From assembly GCA_003511885.1 (NCBI GenBank), contig DOIX01000046.1, positions 9,632 through 19,788 of the forward strand: a stretch of DNA of 10,157 bases. The letters are read 5' to 3'. The notes beneath the pieces were generated by a model that had not been told where the DNA came from, did no database searches, and saw nothing but the letters and a program-made list of their open reading frames with translations. Shown in pieces: positions 7,089 to 10,157 of this stretch (its first letter is position 1; the number at the start of each line of letters is the position of its first letter). The stretch is from Cyanobacteria bacterium UBA11153 (GTDB lineage: Bacteria; Cyanobacteriota; Cyanobacteriia; Cyanobacteriales; Coleofasciculaceae). Made by a program: the position numbers and the translations under genes.

Positions 7089-7736
7089 CTAAATATTTCC
7101 AATCCGATGAGGAGGCCAAAAACGCCAAATTGCTTTACCGATAATATTAGGCTGAGGCAAAAAACCCCAAACATGAGAATCGTTACTATTATTACGATTA
7201 TCGCCCATCACAAATAGTTGACCTTCTGGCACTTGTACGGGTGGCATATTATAAGCTGGTGGTTGGGCAATATAGTCTTCTTCTAAAGGAGTACCATTGA
7301 GATAAACTTGACCATTTTGAACTTGGACAATTTCACCAGGAGTACCAATAACTCGCTTAATAAAAGCTTGATCCTTGGAGTATCCACGACGTTGAAGTTG
7401 TGGGGGTGGCTCAAAGACGATAATATCGCCTCTAGTGGGGGGATGAAAATAGGATGAGATTTTTTCTACCACTAGGCGATCGCCCGTTGCCAATGTCGGT
7501 ATCATAGAATCCGATGGGATGTAGCGAGGCTCTGCAATAAAGGATCGAATCAACAGAGCCAACACCAGCGCGATCGCAACTATCTGGACATTCTCCCGTA
7601 TTTGTTCCCGCCATGTCAATTTGGCGGAAGTTGGTGATTGAGACTGATGTGCCGCTGATGACGGATTAGCTTGATTCTCCGTTGCCTTTAACTTGGAGGA
7701 TTCCGGTGGTGCTAAATTTTTTTGATCTGAGGTCAT
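7089..7736 (-). CDS. lepB: Signal peptidase I
   Basis: A 215-aa type I signal peptidase, the membrane serine protease that cuts signal peptides from exported proteins on the periplasmic or thylakoid-lumen side. Residues 1-44 are a polar Ser/Pro/Gln-rich cytoplasmic tail. Residues ~48-67 form the single membrane helix ([20 protein letters not shown]). Box B follows with PSDSMIPTL, where S77 is the predicted nucleophile. K127 in [12 protein letters not shown] is the general-base lysine. [17 protein letters not shown] at 178-194 is the conserved box E. The length fits cyanobacterial LepB. The ATG at 7736 is the only sensible start, though its Shine-Dalgarno is weak. Two HIP1 sites lie inside the gene. 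It would process ordinary Sec/Tat substrates, possibly including the neighbouring surface proteins; PEP-CTERM signals need an exosortase, which is not in this window. Confidence 0.95.
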   Translation of the reverse strand: MTSDQKNLAPPESSKLKATENQANPSSAAHQSQSPTSAKLTWREQIRENVQIVAIALVLALLIRSFIAEPRYIPSDSMIPTLATGDRLVVEKISSYFHPPTRGDIIVFEPPPQLQRRGYSKDQAFIKRVIGTPGEIVQVQNGQVYLNGTPLEEDYIAQPPAYNMPPVQVPEGQLFVMGDNRNNSNDSHVWGFLPQPNIIGKAIWRFWPPHRIGNI

Positions 7737-7911
7737 ATTAACTTAAGTTGCTAGTTGAGGACTTACGCCAAGCCTCTATATACAGGGCGCGCTACCAATC
7801 TTAACGCACTCTCTCGGGATCATACACCTAAAAATGCAGGTTGGGTTCAAGGATTCACTTCCTAAAATTCACGCTCAAGAGTTGATAATCCCCTCAATCA
7901 GCTATCCTTTA
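7737..7911. other. Intergenic region between lepB and the MITE-like element
   Basis: No gene is seen. On the minus strand TATATA at 7777-7782, with a weak TTAAGA at 7799-7804 and 16 bp between them, could be a lepB promoter; the -35 match is poor. The stretch also holds GAGGACTTACGC (from about 7757) and GCAGGTTGGGTTC (from 7836), which look like pieces of common cyanobacterial dispersed repeats. Confidence 0.3.
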
Positions 7912-8016
7912 TAGCGTGAGTTCGACTGAGGCGGAAACACTGATTCCTTCCTTGGCGGAAAGCCCGATTCTTTCGTGGGAAGACCCAAAATTTACGTTTT
8001 CATCGAACTCACGTTA
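7912..8016. mobile_element. MITE-like element with 14-bp terminal inverted repeats
   Basis: TAGCGTGAGTTCGA (7912-7925) and TCGAACTCACGTTA (8003-8016) are inverted repeats matching at 13 of 14 positions, bounding a 105-bp element. It is too small to encode a transposase, so it would have to be mobilised in trans. The interior holds two related 20-bp segments starting GGCGGAAA (7930 and 7954), with a third weaker copy near 7978. Ends in TA at both sides would fit TA-targeting transposons, but I see no longer target duplication. It directly abuts the truncated PEP-CTERM gene. A structured regulatory RNA is the alternative reading. Confidence 0.6.
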
Positions 8017-8084
8017 ATAATGCAGGTAACTTATTTGGTGTTCGCTTTGCAGCAACCAATGATTCTGGAGTTAATCAAGTTGGC

Positions 8085-8561
8085 GTGTACGGTAATGTTA
8101 AAACCGATAGCGTGACGACAAGTAATCATGGGTATGCCAATTTAGCTGGGTACTATGGTGCAGGTTATGAGAAGCCCAATACAATGGGAACCGATTTCTC
8201 AACCAAGACGGCTACTTATAATTATTTATACGGAACTCCTACTCCTGGTATTATCCCCATTCTCAATATCATTAAAACTGGGACATTTCTGGGTAGTATT
8301 ACATCCTTGAATAGCGCAGATTTAGCGAATGAAGGACTAGATTTCGGTCACTTTAGCGCCAATGATACTTACACATTCTGCTTTAAGTTCGATCGCTCAT
8401 TACTACCTAAAGGCGGTTTTGTCAGCCATGTATTTGAAGAATGTGGTAATGATGGTATTGCGGTAAAAGATGTGCCCGAACCCTCTGCTATTGCTGGTAT
8501 CGCCGCCGTTGGGTTAATAATTGTTGGGGCTAAAATGCGTCGTCGTCAAGAAGCCAAATAA
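8085..8561 (+). CDS. PEP-CTERM surface protein, N-terminus missing (likely pseudogene)
   Basis: The frame ends with a classical PEP-CTERM sorting signal: VPEPSAIAGIAAV, a hydrophobic helix (IAGIAAVGLIIVGA) and a basic tail KMRRRQEAK. Such proteins are exported by Sec, cut by an exosortase and placed at the cell surface. The body is rich in Gly, Asn, Thr and Tyr, with two Cys in FCFKFDRS and FEECGND that could pair. The only usable start is GTG at 8085 (158 aa). No signal peptide is encoded, and protein-like sequence (NNAGNLFGVRFAATNDSG) continues upstream in frame to 8016, exactly the right end of the 105-bp inverted-repeat element. The open frame then runs into the element and reaches a stop at 7941. 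So the gene seems to have lost its 5' part, and without a signal peptide the product could not be exported. I do not recognise the body domain. Confidence 0.7.
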   Translation: MYGNVKTDSVTTSNHGYANLAGYYGAGYEKPNTMGTDFSTKTATYNYLYGTPTPGIIPILNIIKTGTFLGSITSLNSADLANEGLDFGHFSANDTYTFCFKFDRSLLPKGGFVSHVFEECGNDGIAVKDVPEPSAIAGIAAVGLIIVGAKMRRRQEAK

Positions 8562-8742
8562 ATCAATATGTACATGATGGTAGGTAAAAATAAAAGTTGT
8601 GGTATGGTAATTGGCGACTTAGCAAGATCCAGCTTAGGCATGTATAGCAGTTGACAGTTGACAGTTGATAGTTAATAGTTGTCCACTGTCCAAGGCGGAC
8701 CCAACTGTTACAATACAAAATACCATATCTAATGTTTCAGTT
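8562..8742. other. Intergenic region with possible promoter of the SLH gene
   Basis: No gene and no clear terminator for the PEP-CTERM frame. Perfect TTGACA hexamers stand at 8651-8656 and 8658-8663 within a heptad array. TTGACA at 8651 with TAATAG at 8673-8678 (16-bp spacing) could act as a promoter, giving a 5' leader of about 60 nt before the GTG at 8743. Since TTGACA belongs to the repeat itself, this may be chance. Confidence 0.35.
8651..8692. repeat. Degenerate heptad tandem repeat upstream of the SLH gene
   Basis: Six consecutive heptads read TTGACAG, TTGACAG, TTGATAG, TTAATAG, TTGTCCA, CTGTCCA. This is a short tandemly repeated repetitive (STRR) sequence of the type frequent in filamentous cyanobacteria. 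Related heptads recur after the gene at 10064. Confidence 0.75.
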
Positions 8743-10065
8743 GTGCTGTTCCGCAAATCTCCTCTCCTATTCGCCTCTGTAGCCCTTTCTCTCGTGGGTT
8801 TCTTAACCTCCTGCGCCAATACCTCGGCAGGTAAATCCTGGGAAAAAACCTTTGGTGCGGATCCTAAACTTAAGGAAAATCCAACTGTTGTCAATAACGG
8901 ACAAACCAACCAATCTGAGCATTCCTCTTCAGGGGCACTGCCAGAAGATTTTCCAGCGGAGATTCCTCCTTATCCAGAAGCTAAATTAGAGAAAGTCGAA
9001 ACCTTAACTGTACCAGATTCTTCCGGTAAACGTACCACTTGGGTATCTCCCGATCCTAGCAATTTAATCCTTAATTTTTATAAAAAAGCATTAGAGACTG
9101 GCAATTGGGAAGTTGTATCTCAACCCAATGAAGAAGAAGGTGGTAATTTTGTTTTCCGTAGAAATGATTTACAAATTACCATTTCGCTCCCTAGAGGTGG
9201 TGAGATTAGCAATCCAGCAGAAACTCCCAGCACTACACAAGCAACTCCCCATGCCAATCTGACAAGGTTTGAAATTCAATATCTCCGTAACACTACTCAG
9301 ACAGGAGCTTCCCCATCTCCATTGCCACCATCGCCCAATGTTACTCCTCAATCGGAGAATTCACCATCAGTAGATGGACAAAAATTCTCGGATATCAATG
9401 AAGTGCCAGAATCTTGGCAAGAATCTGTGCAAGATTTAGCCGGATTAGGTGTCTTAACCATCTCATCGACAACTCCCACAAATTCCGATACTACTGAAAC
9501 TAAGTTTGAACCCAATCAAACCATAACCCGTCGCGAATATGCCCGTTGGTTGGTGGCGGCAAATAATAAAATTTATACGAATAAACCAGGATTACAAATC
9601 CGTTTATCAGCCACAACAAATCAACCTGCTTTTCAGGATGTACCAAAAACGGATCCAGATTTTCCCAGCATTCAAGCATTAGCAGATGCCGGATTAATTC
9701 CTAGCCCTCTGAGTGGGGATACTACTGCGGTACAATTTCGTCCCGATGCTCCTTTAACGCGGGAAAATTTAATTTTATGGAAAGTACCATTGGATACCCG
9801 TCAAGCCTTGCCCGTCAGTACCATTGATACGGTGCAGCAAACCTGGGGATTTCAAGATGCTGCCAAAATCGATCCGAAGGCATTACGAGCTGTTTTAGCA
9901 GATTTTCAGAATGGCGAGAAAGCTAATATTCGTAGAGTTTTTGGTTATACAACTTTATTTCAGCCGAAAAAATCAGTAACTCGTGCTGAAGCAGCAGTAG
10001 CTTTATGGTTTTTTGGCTCTCAGAGTGAAGGAATATCGGCTCGCGAAGTCCAGCCAAAACCATAG
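8743..10065 (+). CDS. SLH-domain lipoprotein
   Basis: I take GTG at 8743 (440 aa) as the start. It places a lipoprotein signal right at the N-terminus: LFRKS, a hydrophobic stretch LLFASVALSLVGF, then the lipobox LTSC with C24 as the acylated residue. A longer TTG start at 8665 would add 26 residues encoded by a tandem repeat. Residues ~65-180 form an alpha/beta domain (PAEIPPYPEAKLEKVET, DPSNLILNFYKKALETGNW) that from memory recurs in cyanobacterial SLH proteins. A Pro/Ser/Thr linker covers ~184-214. Three SLH-like units follow at ~215-278 (FSDINEVPESWQESVQDLAGLGV ending in ITRREYARWLVA), ~297-351 (FQDVPKTDPDFPSIQALADAGLI) and ~370-425 (ending VTRAEAAVALWFFG). SLH units bind cell-wall polymers, so the protein probably links membrane to peptidoglycan-associated glycan. 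The stop TAG overlaps a tandem repeat. Confidence 0.85.
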   Translation: MLFRKSPLLFASVALSLVGFLTSCANTSAGKSWEKTFGADPKLKENPTVVNNGQTNQSEHSSSGALPEDFPAEIPPYPEAKLEKVETLTVPDSSGKRTTWVSPDPSNLILNFYKKALETGNWEVVSQPNEEEGGNFVFRRNDLQITISLPRGGEISNPAETPSTTQATPHANLTRFEIQYLRNTTQTGASPSPLPPSPNVTPQSENSPSVDGQKFSDINEVPESWQESVQDLAGLGVLTISSTTPTNSDTTETKFEPNQTITRREYARWLVAANNKIYTNKPGLQIRLSATTNQPAFQDVPKTDPDFPSIQALADAGLIPSPLSGDTTAVQFRPDAPLTRENLILWKVPLDTRQALPVSTIDTVQQTWGFQDAAKIDPKALRAVLADFQNGEKANIRRVFGYTTLFQPKKSVTRAEAAVALWFFGSQSEGISAREVQPKP

Positions 10066-10119
10066 TTGACAATGGACAGTTGACAATGGACAGTTGACAA
10101 TGGACAGTTGACAATGGAC
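10064..10119. repeat. Four perfect 14-bp tandem repeats at the SLH gene end
   Basis: AGTTGACAATGGAC is repeated four times without a mismatch (10064, 10078, 10092, 10106). The unit is two heptads, AGTTGAC and AATGGAC. The first copy includes the last two bases of the SLH stop codon. Perfect identity suggests recent slippage expansion. Confidence 0.9.
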
Positions 10120-10157
10120 AGCAGGGTAAGCTGAGTAATTATCAACTATCAAATATC
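10120..10157. other. Intergenic right edge
   Basis: No gene is seen. TTATCAACTATCAA at 10139-10152 is nearly the reverse complement of the TTGATAGTTAATAG heptads at 8665-8678, so related repeats lie in opposite orientation at the two ends of the SLH gene. Confidence 0.4.

Larger units (their letters stand above)
6129..7577. repeat. Cluster of six HIP1 octamers (GCGATCGC)
   Basis: Exact GCGATCGC copies occur at 6129-6136, 6361-6368, 6751-6758, 6801-6808, 7476-7483 and 7570-7577. HIP1 is a palindromic octamer over-represented in many cyanobacterial genomes, so this is the strongest lineage marker here. None occurs within the 5.9-kb glycosyltransferase gene. Confidence 0.85.

Noticed and set aside
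7001..7174. Upstream extension of the third TPR frame into the lepB 3' end
   Set aside because: The region is already coded by lepB in another frame, and the extension shows no family resemblance or signal peptide logic.
7833..8027. AATGCAGGT at 7833-7841 and 8019-8027 as target-site duplication of the 105-bp element
   Set aside because: The left copy is 70 bp away from the element edge, so it cannot be a direct insertion duplication. Probably chance.
7089..8561. A dedicated sorting system formed by lepB and the PEP-CTERM gene
   Set aside because: LepB here is an ordinary type I signal peptidase. PEP-CTERM processing needs an exosortase, which is absent, and the two genes are on opposite strands.
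8634..8909. 91-codon minus-strand frame overlapping the start of the SLH gene
   Set aside because: Antisense to the lipoprotein signal and linker, and its C-terminal part is repeat DNA. No family resemblance.
10064..10119. CRISPR-like array
   Set aside because: The 14-bp units follow each other without spacers; this is a simple tandem repeat.

Overview
The window looks like chromosomal DNA from a cyanobacterium, probably a filamentous one. The evidence is six copies of the HIP1 octamer GCGATCGC between 6129 and 7577, a PEP-CTERM surface protein, an S-layer-homology (SLH) lipoprotein of cyanobacterial type, short heptad repeats, and a very long multidomain methyltransferase/glycosyltransferase. 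I cannot name the species.

The left 6 kb is one uninterrupted minus-strand gene (95-5992, 1965 aa). In order it carries a class I methyltransferase-like domain, an FkbM methyltransferase, a GT-A-like glycosyltransferase with a DxD motif, a GT4 glycosyltransferase, two copies of a 100-aa module with an IFPDW motif, TPRs, and a C-terminal SPINDLY/OGT-like (GT41) domain. It is probably a glycan-building and glycan-methylating protein. Its methyltransferase end is visibly more AT-rich than the rest, and the gene has no HIP1 site, which suggests a mosaic origin. A perfect 11-bp hairpin at the left edge may be its terminator.

Upstream of it (6017-7000) are the remains or duplicates of a membrane-anchored TPR protein. 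There is one short intact gene (6270-6635), a second TPR copy starting one base after its stop (6017-6268), and a third broken copy (6891-7004) ending in a palindrome. The three copies align without gaps at DNA level. Next is lepB, a type I signal peptidase (7089-7736), on the same strand.

On the plus strand, a 105-bp inverted-repeat-bounded element (7912-8016, MITE-like) abuts a PEP-CTERM surface protein that has lost its N-terminus and signal peptide (8085-8561). An SLH-domain lipoprotein follows (8743-10065), flanked on both sides by heptad-based tandem repeats. The shared theme is the cell envelope: glycosylation, secretion processing and surface proteins. The architecture and decay patterns are the notable content. 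I see no CRISPR array, toxin-antitoxin pair, tRNA, rRNA or complete transposase gene.
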